Part shown: positions 51,053 through 59,510 of the stretch, one piece after another
Position numbering within the stretch: the stretch's first letter is position 1
How the letters are laid out: every line of letters begins with the position of its first letter
The notes under the pieces: model-generated
The model's input: only the letters and a program-made list of their open reading frames with translations
Databases searched by the model: none
Told to the model about the DNA's origin: nothing
Program-made: the position numbers and the translations under genes
DNA from: Burkholderia diffusa
GTDB lineage: Bacteria; Pseudomonadota; Gammaproteobacteria; Burkholderiales; Burkholderiaceae
Reading direction: 5' to 3'
Assembly (NCBI RefSeq): GCF_902499115.1
Contig: NZ_CABVPN010000023.1
Location: 62,001-126,000, forward strand
Length of the DNA stretch: 64,000 bases

Positions 51053-52777
51053 TTGAACAGAAAATCTGCATTCCTTTGCATTGCACCGCTGTCGGCGGCG
51101 GCCATGCTCGCCGGGTGCGGCGGCGACGATTCGGTCAGCGCCACGCCGACGCACCTGAGCGCCGCGACGCCGGCCGCGATGACGCAGACCTGCGACGCGC
51201 TTGCCGCGAAGCTGTCGTATGCGAACACGTCGTTCACGTCGGTGACGACCGCGGCCGCCGGTGCGCTGACGGTGGCCGGCAAGCCGATCGCCGAGCACTG
51301 CGTGATCGACGGGAAGATGAATGAGCGCGTGAGCGCGGTCGACGGCAAGACCTATGCGATCGGCTTCGAAATGCGCTTGCCGAAAGCGTGGAACGGCCGC
51401 TTCTTCTACCAGGCGAACGGCGGGCTCGACGGCAACGTCGTGACCGCGACCGGCGAGATCGGCGGCGGCGGACCGCTGACCGACGCCCTGAACATGGGCT
51501 TCGCGGTGATCAGCTCGGATTCCGGGCACAGCGCCGCGCAGAACCCGCTGTTCGGACTCGACCCGCAGGCGCGCATCGACTACGGCTACGGCGCGGTCGA
51601 CGCGCTCACGCCGATGGCGAAGCAGGTGATCCGGCTTGCATACGGCAAGGCGCCCGACCGCAGCTATTTCGGCGGCTGCTCGAACGGCGGCCGTCATGCG
51701 ATGGTCACGGCGGTGCGCAACCCGGCCGACTACGACGGCATCATCGCGGGCGACCCGGGCTTCCATCTGCCGAAGGCGGCGATCGGCGAGATGTACGGCG
51801 CGCAGCAGTTCGCGAAGATCGCGTCGGCGACCGGCTCGAACGGGCTGCCGGACATCCGTAGCGGCTTCAACGATGCGGAGCGGCAGTTCGTCGGCGCGAA
51901 GATCCTCGAGAAATGCGATGCGCTCGACGGCGCTGCCGACGGGATGGTGCAGGACGTCGCCGCATGCCAGGCGCATTTCAGCGTCGAGACGGACATCCCG
52001 ACCTGCGCGAACGGAACGCGTACCGGCACCTGCCTGACGATCGCGCAGAAGAGCGCGCTCGAGAACGTGTTCGCGGGCGCGCGCAACAGCGCGGGCACGG
52101 CGCTCTATGCGAGCTTTCCGTACGATCCGGGCATTGCCGGCGGCGGCTGGGCCGCGTGGAAGCAGTCGAATTCGATCACGCTCGACCCGGCCGCGATGGC
52201 GTTCACGTTCATGACGCCGCCGAAAACCGCCGCGACGCTCGCGAACCTCGCCGGCTTCGCGCTCGGCTTCGACATGGACAACGACGCGCCGGCGATCTTC
52301 GCGACGAACGGCCCATACACGCAATCCGCGTGGTCGTTCATGACGCCGCCCGACGAGACCAACCTGTCCGCGCTGAAGTCGCGCGGCGCGAAGCTGCTGG
52401 TCTATCACGGCACCGGCGACCCGGTCTTCTCGTACAACGACACGAGCGACTGGTACGGGCGGCTCGCGCAGGTGAACGGCGGCGACGCGTCGGACTTCGC
52501 GCGCTTCTATCCCGTGCCGGGCATGAACCACTGCTCCGGCGGGCCGGCAGCCGACCAGTTCGACATGCTGACGCCGCTCGTCGCGTGGGTCGAGCAGGGG
52601 CAGGCGCCCAAGGCGATCGTCGCCGCGGCGCGCGACACGACGAACGCGGTGCCGAATGCGGACGTGCCGACGTCGTGGGGAACGGGGCGCACGCGTCCGC
52701 TGTGTCCGTATCCGCAGGTCGCGCGCTACAACGGGTCGGGCGACGTGAACTCGGCGGCGAGCTTCAGTTGTCGCTGA
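51053..52777 (+). CDS. Tannase / feruloyl esterase-family lipoprotein, TTG start
   Basis: 574 residues. The TTG at 51053 has GGGAG 5 bases upstream and gives a lipoprotein signal with lipobox LAGC (Cys22). Tannase-family hallmarks are the paired catalytic Cys209-Ser210 in YFGGCSNGGRHAM and the His-Cys pair in PVPGMNHCSGGP, which form the Ser-His triad braced by a disulfide. Such enzymes release ferulate or gallate from esters. As the last gene of the transporter-porin unit it would free ferulate at the cell surface or in the periplasm. Chlorogenate or methyl ferulate are possible substrates. Confidence 0.9.
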   Translation: MNRKSAFLCIAPLSAAAMLAGCGGDDSVSATPTHLSAATPAAMTQTCDALAAKLSYANTSFTSVTTAAAGALTVAGKPIAEHCVIDGKMNERVSAVDGKTYAIGFEMRLPKAWNGRFFYQANGGLDGNVVTATGEIGGGGPLTDALNMGFAVISSDSGHSAAQNPLFGLDPQARIDYGYGAVDALTPMAKQVIRLAYGKAPDRSYFGGCSNGGRHAMVTAVRNPADYDGIIAGDPGFHLPKAAIGEMYGAQQFAKIASATGSNGLPDIRSGFNDAERQFVGAKILEKCDALDGAADGMVQDVAACQAHFSVETDIPTCANGTRTGTCLTIAQKSALENVFAGARNSAGTALYASFPYDPGIAGGGWAAWKQSNSITLDPAAMAFTFMTPPKTAATLANLAGFALGFDMDNDAPAIFATNGPYTQSAWSFMTPPDETNLSALKSRGAKLLVYHGTGDPVFSYNDTSDWYGRLAQVNGGDASDFARFYPVPGMNHCSGGPAADQFDMLTPLVAWVEQGQAPKAIVAAARDTTNAVPNADVPTSWGTGRTRPLCPYPQVARYNGSGDVNSAASFSCR

Positions 52778-53004
52778 CGTAGCGGGCGTGTGAATGTACC
52801 GCTGCGCGGGTGCATCGGTGCATTCACCGTCGTTTTGCAGGGGACGTGGCGATCGTGCGGGCCTGAACGGAAGCGGCGATGCGCCGCGCGCGACGATGGC
52901 GTTTGCCGCCGGACGCCGCATCCGGGGATACTATGGCGCTTTTCCATCGGCGCGACGCGTCCTGATCGACGTTGCCCGCCAGGTATCCTTCCTCTGATTC
53001 GACC

Positions 53005-53622
53005 ATGCAAACCGTTGCGGTACTCGACTTCGAAACAACCGGGCTTTCCCCGAACATGGGAGACAGGGCGACCGAGATCGCCGTGATTCTGCTGCGCGAC
53101 GGCGAGATCGTCGACCGCTACCAGAGCCTGATGAACGCGGGGCGCCGCATTCCGTCCGACGTCGTCGCGCTCACCGGAATCACGAACGAGATGATTGCGT
53201 CGGCGCCGCCGGTGTCGAAGGTCATGAAGGAAGCCGCCGCATTCGTCGGAAGCCACCCCGTCGTCGCGCACAACGCCGGCTTCGACAAGCGATTCTGGCA
53301 GGCCGAACTGGGCATGCTCGGCATGGCGGCCGAGCATGCGTTCGCGTGCACGATGCTCGTCGCGCGGCGCATCTACCCGCATGCGCAAAGTCACCGGCTG
53401 TCGAGCCTCGCCGACATGCTGCGGCTGCCGAAGGCAGGCCGTGCGCACCGCGCGATGGTCGACGCGGAGATCGCGAGCCATCTGTGGTGCCGGATGCAGC
53501 GCGACATCGGCGAGACTTACGGGCTGCGACAAGTCGATCACGGGCTCATGTCGCGATTGCAGGCGACGAGCAAGGCCAAGGTCGCGACGTTTTTCGGATC
53601 ATTGGCCGCCGACCGGCGCTGA
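53005..53622 (+). CDS. DnaQ-like DEDDh 3'-5' exonuclease
   Basis: 205 residues. RNase T/DNA polymerase III epsilon-type exonuclease: Exo I VAVLDFETTGLSP (Asp/Glu), Exo II HNAGFDKRFW (Asp) and Exo III HRAMVDAEI (His/Asp). The C-terminal about 30 residues (MSRLQATSKAKVATFFGSLA) are a short tail. It lacks the clamp-binding and polymerase-contact regions of true DnaQ and is not in a replication operon, so it is probably an accessory exonuclease of unknown substrate. Confidence 0.88.
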   Translation: MQTVAVLDFETTGLSPNMGDRATEIAVILLRDGEIVDRYQSLMNAGRRIPSDVVALTGITNEMIASAPPVSKVMKEAAAFVGSHPVVAHNAGFDKRFWQAELGMLGMAAEHAFACTMLVARRIYPHAQSHRLSSLADMLRLPKAGRAHRAMVDAEIASHLWCRMQRDIGETYGLRQVDHGLMSRLQATSKAKVATFFGSLAADRR

Positions 53623-53631
53623 CGTCGATCG

Positions 53632-53757
53632 TCACTCGCCGATCTCCACCGGCACCTCGAGCCCGACCTTCACGCGGCTCATGCTCACCAGCGTCTTGAA
53701 CCGCTTCACGTTGTTGTTCGCGAAGAACAGCTCGCGCGTGAGCGCGTGGTGCTGATG
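53632..53757 (-). pseudogene. 3' remnant of an Lrp/AsnC-family regulator
   Basis: The minus strand ending at the TGA 53632-53634 encodes HQHHALTRELFFANNNVKRF and KTLVSMSRVKVGLEVPVEIG, matching the end of the Lrp/AsnC effector (RAM) domain, where a final helix is followed by a strand ending near ALP/LEVPV. No helix-turn-helix or remaining effector domain precedes it; beyond about 53757 the sequence is unrelated. The remnant adjoins the exonuclease stop and marks an old deletion or rearrangement point. Confidence 0.6.
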
Positions 53758-53857
53758 GCCGGTCGGTGCGTGCTATTTCGCGGAAGTGGCGCGGCGCGCG
53801 TTAAAGGCGGTGTAACGGCCGTCAGGCCGCCGGAACAGGGCGGCTGTCACGAAGCGG

Positions 53858-54571
53858 TTACGCTTCGGCCGCCCGCTTGCCCGGCGCGTCGGACGTGCTC
53901 GTGCGATCGAGGATCGCCAGCACTTCGCGCGCGGTGTTCTCCGAATGGCTGCGCAGCACCTGCGGCAGCTGCGTGTGGTCGGGATCGGCGAGCGCGGCCA
54001 TGATGGCTTCGTGCTCGTGCAGCGATTCGGCCCAGCGCAGCGTGTCCGCGTTCGCGGCGCCGCGTGCGCGGTGCACCTTCGACATCAGCGACGCATAAAT
54101 GCCCGACATCACCGGGTTGCCCGCCGCGTCGACGATCATCTGATGAATCTGCTGGTTCAGCCGGAAATATTCGACACGCTTGCCGGCCTCGTGGCACTCC
54201 ACCATCCGCCGGTGCTTCGCCTGCAACGCGGTGAGCGTCGACGCGGCGATGCGCTTGCGCAGCAACTCTCCCGCCATCGCCTCGAGCCCGTGCAGCAGCT
54301 CGAACGTCGACACGAGATCGTCGACGTCGATCGGTGCGACGCGATAGCCGATGTACTGGCGATGCGTGACGGCGCCTTCCGCGACGAGGACCTTCAGCGC
54401 TTCGCGCAGCGGCGTCTTCGACACGTCGAACGCGAGGCTCAGTTCCTTTTCGTCGATCCGAGCGCCGGGCGGCAATTCGCCTTCGTCGATCATCACGCGC
54501 AGGCGCGCGGCGATCTCCGCGGCCATGCCGCGGGTGCGCAGAAGCAGGGGATTGCGGGGTGTCTGGCTCAT
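53858..54571 (-). CDS. GntR-family (FadR subfamily) regulator of the hydantoinase cluster
   Basis: 237 residues. Winged helix-turn-helix at about 15-85 (GELPPGARIDEKELSLAFDV, SKTPLREALKVLVAEGAVTH) and FCD domain from about 95 (FELLHGLEAMAGELLRKRIA, RLNQQIHQMIVDAAGNPVM, LHEHEAIMAALADPDHTQLP). It is divergent from the MFS gene with a FadR-type half-site pair in the gap. It presumably represses the MFS-decarboxylase-hydantoinase genes until a carboxylic acid effector binds. Confidence 0.92.
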   Translation of the reverse strand: MSQTPRNPLLLRTRGMAAEIAARLRVMIDEGELPPGARIDEKELSLAFDVSKTPLREALKVLVAEGAVTHRQYIGYRVAPIDVDDLVSTFELLHGLEAMAGELLRKRIAASTLTALQAKHRRMVECHEAGKRVEYFRLNQQIHQMIVDAAGNPVMSGIYASLMSKVHRARGAANADTLRWAESLHEHEAIMAALADPDHTQLPQVLRSHSENTAREVLAILDRTSTSDAPGKRAAEA

Positions 54572-54617
54572 GATGGGGCAAGCTTATCACGATATCGGGG
54601 CTTACCCTGCACCATCT

Positions 54618-54628
54618 TAGTTATACAA
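54618..54628. promoter_or_regulatory. Putative GntR/FadR operator in the divergent promoter
   Basis: TAGTTATACAA fits TNGTnnnACNA, 47 bases from the GntR start and 116 before the MFS start. The surrounding 100 bases are markedly AT-rich, as expected for a promoter region. Confidence 0.5.
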
Positions 54629-54743
54629 CAAATTCAATGAAACCAAGTGTTTATGCTAACGGTAATTATAAATTTCTAATCCTATACTCGGCTCCACGTT
54701 GCGCGACGTCCTGACCATCCTCGTTCACTCCTGGAGTCCGTCC

Positions 54744-56042
54744 ATGTCTTCAACCTCCGGTGTCGCCGCCATGACGGTCGGCAAATCCGCCGTCCGCTGG
54801 AAGATATTCGTCGTCATGCTGAGCCTCATCGCGATCAACTACGTCGATCGCGCGTCGCTGTCCGTCGCCATGCCTTACATCTCGCAAGAGTTCAACATCG
54901 GGCCGGCGATGGAGGGTCTGATCCTCAGTTCGTTCTTCTGGACCTATGCGGTGATGCAGATCCCGGGCGGGATGCTGGCCGACCGGTTCAAGCCGCGCAT
55001 CGTGATCGCGACGGCAACCGTGTTCTGGGGCTTCTTCCAGGCGATCGCCGCGCTGTGCACGAACGCGCCGTCGCTGTTGCTCACGCGCCTCGGCCTCGGC
55101 GCGTCCGAAGCGCCGATCTATCCGGCCGGCGGCAAGCTCAACGCGATCTGGATGACGCAGACCGAGCGCGGTCGCGGCGCCACGCTGCTCGACGGCGGCG
55201 CGCCGCTCGGCGCGGCCCTGGGCGCGGTGCTGATCGCCGGGCTGATCGCGCTGCTCGGCTCGTGGCGGCTCGCGTTTGCGGTCGCCGGTGTCGGCACCGT
55301 GCTGGCCGGTTTCCTCGCGTGGTACTACATCCGCAATACGCCGCGCGAGCATCCGGGCGTCAACGATCTCGAAGCCGACTACATCGAGGCGTCGCACGCG
55401 AGTGATCTCGCGGCCGAGCCGGCCAATGCGTCGGGCCGCTCGCGCGACTTCTTCAAGTACCGCTCGGTGTGGTGCATGTTCTTCGGCTGGATGTGCTTCA
55501 ACAGCGTGTTCTACGGGCTGCTCACGTGGATGCCGAACTACCTGCACAAGGTGCACGGCTTCGACATCAAGCAGATGGGCGGCTCGACCTTCATCATCTT
55601 TTTCTGCGGCTTCGTCGGCGAGCTGCTCGGCGGCTGGATCGCCGACAAGTGGAAGGCCGCGGGCGGCCGTCCGAACGTCGTGATGCGCACGCTGTTCGGC
55701 ATCGCGGCCGTGATCGCGACCGTGTCGATCTTTTCGGTCGCCTACGTGAAGAGCCCGGTCGTGTGCGTCGCGCTGCTGTCGTCGACCCTGTTCTTCCTGC
55801 GTTGGTGCGGGCTGTACTGGTGCATTCCGTCGTCGCTCGGCACGCGCAACAAGATCGGCTTCCTCGGCGGCTTCATGAACCTCGGCGGCAACATCGGCGG
55901 CATCACCGTGCCGATCGTCGTCGGCACGATCGTGCAGTTCACCGGTTCCTATTTCCTTGCGCTGATGGTGTTCGCGGCGGCCGGCGTCGGCCTGCTCGTG
56001 TGCTCCAGCGCGATCGACTACGAAAACAAGCTCCCGGTCTGA
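54744..56042 (+). CDS. MFS transporter (anion:cation symporter family)
   Basis: 432 residues; GGAG lies upstream of the ATG. ACS-family features are LIAINYVDRASLSVAMPYIS in helix 1, FFWTYAVMQIPGGMLADRFK after helix 2 and LTRLGLGASEAPIYPAGGKL in helix 4. Relatives import dicarboxylates and sugar acids such as glucarate and tartrate. It is the first gene of the cluster, so the substrate is likely an organic anion processed by the next two enzymes. 51 bases separate it from the racemase-superfamily gene. Confidence 0.92.
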   Translation: MSSTSGVAAMTVGKSAVRWKIFVVMLSLIAINYVDRASLSVAMPYISQEFNIGPAMEGLILSSFFWTYAVMQIPGGMLADRFKPRIVIATATVFWGFFQAIAALCTNAPSLLLTRLGLGASEAPIYPAGGKLNAIWMTQTERGRGATLLDGGAPLGAALGAVLIAGLIALLGSWRLAFAVAGVGTVLAGFLAWYYIRNTPREHPGVNDLEADYIEASHASDLAAEPANASGRSRDFFKYRSVWCMFFGWMCFNSVFYGLLTWMPNYLHKVHGFDIKQMGGSTFIIFFCGFVGELLGGWIADKWKAAGGRPNVVMRTLFGIAAVIATVSIFSVAYVKSPVVCVALLSSTLFFLRWCGLYWCIPSSLGTRNKIGFLGGFMNLGGNIGGITVPIVVGTIVQFTGSYFLALMVFAAAGVGLLVCSSAIDYENKLPV

Positions 56043-56093
56043 CCAACCGCTTTCACTGCATCGACTGCATTCACTGGTAGAGAGAAACCCATC

Positions 56094-56822
56094 ATGAAGA
56101 AACGTACCCTGCTCGGCATGCTCACCCCGTCGTCCAACACGTCGCTCGAGCCGCTGACGAGCGCGATGGTCGCCGGCCTGCCGGGCGTGTCCGCGCACTT
56201 CGCGCGCTTCCCCGTCACCGAGATCTCGCTGACGGGCCAGGCGCTCGGCCAGTTCGACGACGACAATATCATCCAGGCCGCGAGGCTGCTCGCCGACGCG
56301 AAGGTCGACGTGATCGCGTGGAACGGCACGTCGTCCGGCTGGCTCGGCTTCGAGGCCGACGAGCGGCTGTGCCAGCGCATCACCGAGGCGACGGGGATTC
56401 CCGCCACGACCTCCGTGCTCGCGCTCAACGAGATCCTGAAGAAGACCCACGCGCACGAGTTCGGCCTCGTTACGCCGTACCTCGACGACGTGCAGACGAA
56501 GATCGTCGACAACTACCGCCGCTCGGGGCTGAACTGCATCGCCGAGCGCCACCTGAATCTCAAGGTCAATTTCTCGTTCTCCGAAGTGACCGGCGACCAG
56601 ATCAGCGGGATGGTGCGCGAAGTCGCGAAGGCCGGCCCGCGCGCGATCTCGATCTTCTGCACGAACCTGAACGCCGCGCACCTGGTGCCGGCGCTCGAGG
56701 AAGAGACGGGCATTCCGATCTACGACACGATCTCGACCGTCGTGTGGAAGTCGCTGCAGCTCGCCGACTACGACACGCGGCAGGTGAAGGGCTGGGGGCG
56801 TCTCTTCAGCGACGTGATCTGA
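56094..56822 (+). CDS. Asp/Glu-racemase superfamily enzyme resembling arylmalonate decarboxylase / maleate isomerase
   Basis: 242 residues. Two-lobed fold of the maleate isomerase / AMDase group: MLTPSSNTSLEPL at the N-terminus, AWNGTSSGW (residues 76-83), TTSVLALNEILKKTHAHEFG, ATPYLDD-type VTPYLDDVQ, and FCTNLNAAHLVPALEEETGI with Cys189; the end KGWGRLFSD matches AMDase PGYGRLFDE. Racemases and maleate isomerase carry two cysteines; here the first is Gly78, as in AMDase (Gly74), leaving one acid. That favours stereospecific decarboxylation or one-base chemistry over racemisation. It lies 10 bases before the hydantoinase gene, so the two act in one pathway. Substrate unknown. Confidence 0.8.
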   Translation: MKKRTLLGMLTPSSNTSLEPLTSAMVAGLPGVSAHFARFPVTEISLTGQALGQFDDDNIIQAARLLADAKVDVIAWNGTSSGWLGFEADERLCQRITEATGIPATTSVLALNEILKKTHAHEFGLVTPYLDDVQTKIVDNYRRSGLNCIAERHLNLKVNFSFSEVTGDQISGMVREVAKAGPRAISIFCTNLNAAHLVPALEEETGIPIYDTISTVVWKSLQLADYDTRQVKGWGRLFSDVI

Positions 56823-56832
56823 GGCGCGCGCC

Positions 56833-58248
56833 ATGTCGAACGATCTCGATTTCGTGATCCGTCACGCGGACGTCGTGACGGCGGCGGACCGGTTCTCGTG
56901 CGACATCGGCATCCGCGCGGGGCGCGTGGCCATGCTCGGCCACGGGCTCCCGCGCGCGCCGCGCGAGCTCGACGCGACCGGGATGCTGGTGATGCCGGGC
57001 GGCGTCGATGCGCATTGCCATCTCGACCAGCCGATGCCCGACGGGCTGAAGATGGCCGACGACTTCCTGTCCGGCACGCGCTCCGCGCTGTGCGGCGGCA
57101 CGACCACCGTGGTGCCGTTCGCCGCGCAGGCGAAGGGGCAGTCGCTGCAGGCGGCCGTCGACGACTATCACCGGCGCGCGCAAGGGCGCGCGCTGATCGA
57201 CTACGGCTTTCACCTGATCGTCGCCGATCCGACGCCGCACGTGCTGGCCGAGGAACTGCCGCGGCTGATCGCGAACGGCTACACGTCGTTCAAGGTGTAC
57301 ATGACCTACGACGACCTGAAGCTGAACGACCGGCAGATGCTCGACGTGTTGTCGGTCGCGCGCGAGCACGGCGCGCTCGTGATGGTGCATGCGGAGAACT
57401 CGGACTGCATCGGCTGGCTGACCGAGCGGCTGCTCGGCGACGGCCACGTCGCGCCGCATTTCCACGCGCATGCGCGGCCGGCGGTGGTCGAGCGCGAGGC
57501 GACGCATCGCGCGATCGCGTTCGCGGAACTCGTCGATGTGCCCATCCTGATCGTGCATGTGTCGGGTGCCGAGGCGATCGAGCAGATCCGCTGGGGGCAA
57601 TCGCGCGGGTTGCCGATCCTGGCCGAAACCTGCCCGCAGTACCTGTACCTGACGGCAGCCGATCTCGGCCATGGCGGTCACGACGGGTACGAAGGCGCGA
57701 AGTGCGTGTGCAGCCCGCCGCCGCGCGATCCGGCGAACCAGCAGGCCGTGTGGAAGGCGTTGAAGCAGGGCGTGTTCTCGGTATTCTCGTCCGATCACGC
57801 GCCGTTCAACTACGACGATCCGTGCGGCAAGCATCCGGGTGGGCATGCCGTGGCGTTCGACCATATCCCGAACGGAATTCCGGGGCTCGAGACGCGCTTG
57901 CCGCTGCTGTTCGACGGCGTGCGCAAGGGTCACTTGTCGCTGCACCAGTTCGTCGAGCTGACGTCGCTGCGGCCCGCGAAGCTGTACGGGCTGTATCCGC
58001 GCAAGGGGACGATCGCGGTCGGCGCCGATGCGGATATCGTCGTGTGGGACCCGGACAAGCGCGTGCGGATCGCGAATGCGTCGCTGCATCATGCTGTCGA
58101 CTACACGCCTTATGAAGGGATCGAGGTGACGGGCTGGCCGCGTCATTGCCTGTCGCGCGGCGAACTGCTCGTCGAGGATGGCCGGCTGCTCGCCGCAGAG
58201 CCGGGGCGCGGGCAGTTCCTGCCGGCCGGCAAACCGTGTCTCGACTGA
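56833..58248 (+). CDS. Hydantoinase / dihydropyrimidinase-like amidohydrolase
   Basis: 471 residues. Cyclic amidohydrolase with metal ligands His61 and His63 (GGVDAHCHLDQP), carboxylated Lys154 (SFKVYMTYDD), a His in MVHAENSD and another in LIVHVSGAEA, and the Asp in FSSDHAPFNYDDP. It opens cyclic ureides or imides to N-carbamoyl acids or half-amides. No carbamoylase (HyuC) or dihydropyrimidine dehydrogenase gene lies nearby, so classic pyrimidine or hydantoin breakdown is not supported; a cyclic imide or other lactam-like ring is possible. Transcribed with the racemase-superfamily gene. Confidence 0.88.
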   Translation: MSNDLDFVIRHADVVTAADRFSCDIGIRAGRVAMLGHGLPRAPRELDATGMLVMPGGVDAHCHLDQPMPDGLKMADDFLSGTRSALCGGTTTVVPFAAQAKGQSLQAAVDDYHRRAQGRALIDYGFHLIVADPTPHVLAEELPRLIANGYTSFKVYMTYDDLKLNDRQMLDVLSVAREHGALVMVHAENSDCIGWLTERLLGDGHVAPHFHAHARPAVVEREATHRAIAFAELVDVPILIVHVSGAEAIEQIRWGQSRGLPILAETCPQYLYLTAADLGHGGHDGYEGAKCVCSPPPRDPANQQAVWKALKQGVFSVFSSDHAPFNYDDPCGKHPGGHAVAFDHIPNGIPGLETRLPLLFDGVRKGHLSLHQFVELTSLRPAKLYGLYPRKGTIAVGADADIVVWDPDKRVRIANASLHHAVDYTPYEGIEVTGWPRHCLSRGELLVEDGRLLAAEPGRGQFLPAGKPCLD

Positions 58249-58313
58249 CTTCACGGCAATTTGATGTGCAGCTCCGCCGGCAACGGCGGTTGCGCATTTC
58301 CACAGGAGCAAGC

Positions 58314-59510
58314 ATGAGCGTTTCCCACGCAATGCGCGGCATCGCGGCCGCCGCGATCGTCGCCGGGTCGTGCGGCGGCCCGGCGCTGGCCGCGGGCGGC
58401 GGGCCGCAGGACCTGCCGAGCGTCGTGCCCGAAGCGGTCGGCGTCGATTCCGCGCCGCTCGTGCGGATGTCCGAATGGCTGCGCCGCGACCGGATGGACG
58501 TGCGCAGCCTCGTCGTCGTGAAGGACGGCAAGATCGTGTTCGAGCGCTACGGCGACGGCCTCACGCGCGACAACAACTACGAGCTGTATTCGGTGACGAA
58601 GACGATCACCGCGCTGCTCGCCGGCATCCTCGACGGCGAGGGCAAGCTCGACCCGTCGACCAAGGTCGCGCCGCTGATCGCGGCCGCGCGGCCCGATCTC
58701 GCGAGCGAACTCGCGGACAAGCAGGACATCGAGCTGCGGCATCTGATGTCGATGTCGAGCGGCTTGCGCTACACGACGCGCGAAGGCACCGATCCGCTGT
58801 ATTACGACGCGCCCGACCGGTTGCGCGTCGCGGTGACGAGCCGGGCCGCGCAGCCGCCCGGCACGCATTTCGACTACATCGACGTGAACCCGGTGCTGGT
58901 CGGCACGGCCGTGTCGATCGCCGCGCGGGAGCGCGAGGACGACTTCGCGCGCAAGCGGCTGTTCGAGCCGCTCGGCTTCGCGCATTACCGCTGGAGCGGC
59001 GCCGACGGCACCGGCGCGGTGGCGGGCGGCTGGGGCCTGCGGCTGCGCGCCGTCGACATGGCGAAGATCGGCATGCTGCTGCTCGACAACGGCCGCTGGA
59101 ACGGCAAGCAGATCGTGCCGGCCGGCTGGGTCCGGCAGATGACCACGCCGTCGCCGGCCGCGGCCGACTACGGCTATTACTGCTGGATCAGCCACGTCGT
59201 CGAACACGGCACGCCGGAATTCGGTGCGATGGGCTTCAAGGGGCAGTTCATCACGGTGCTGCCCGCGCAGCGTGCGGTCATCGTGATGACGAGCCTGCTG
59301 CCGACCGACGGCGGCTTGCGCGACGCGACCTATCTGAACCTGTATCGGCGGATGGTCGGCGACTACATCCTGCCGGCGCTTGCGCCCGCGCAGCCGCCGG
59401 TCGAGCGCGCGGAAACCACGCAGGCGCTGCGCGACGAACTCGCGCGCAGCCGTCGCACGAAAGGCGTGCCCGGGACCGCCGCCGCGTTCAACGATGCGCC
59501 GGAGATTTGA
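58314..59510 (+). CDS. Beta-lactamase-fold serine hydrolase, secreted (first of tandem pair)
   Basis: 398 residues; AGGAG lies just before the ATG. A signal peptide ends near GGPALA-AGGG. The class C beta-lactamase / family VIII esterase fold shows the catalytic Ser93-x-x-Lys96 (LYSVTKTITALL), the Tyr motif FDYIDVNPVL and a C-terminal GFKGQFITVLP in place of KTG. Relatives include esterases, D-aminopeptidases and 6-aminohexanoate-dimer hydrolase. It follows the hydantoinase by 65 bases. Its product is periplasmic or exported, unlike the cytoplasmic hydantoinase, so it may act on a pro-substrate outside the cytoplasm. Confidence 0.88.
   Translation: MSVSHAMRGIAAAAIVAGSCGGPALAAGGGPQDLPSVVPEAVGVDSAPLVRMSEWLRRDRMDVRSLVVVKDGKIVFERYGDGLTRDNNYELYSVTKTITALLAGILDGEGKLDPSTKVAPLIAAARPDLASELADKQDIELRHLMSMSSGLRYTTREGTDPLYYDAPDRLRVAVTSRAAQPPGTHFDYIDVNPVLVGTAVSIAAREREDDFARKRLFEPLGFAHYRWSGADGTGAVAGGWGLRLRAVDMAKIGMLLLDNGRWNGKQIVPAGWVRQMTTPSPAAADYGYYCWISHVVEHGTPEFGAMGFKGQFITVLPAQRAVIVMTSLLPTDGGLRDATYLNLYRRMVGDYILPALAPAQPPVERAETTQALRDELARSRRTKGVPGTAAAFNDAPEI

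Noticed and set aside
48538..51348. 936-codon minus-strand frame across MFS, porin and esterase starts
   Set aside because: Covers three real genes on the other strand and contains no recognisable domain.
56833..58248. Assignment as a pyrimidine-degradation dihydropyrimidinase operon
   Set aside because: No dihydropyrimidine dehydrogenase or beta-ureidopropionase genes in the neighbourhood.
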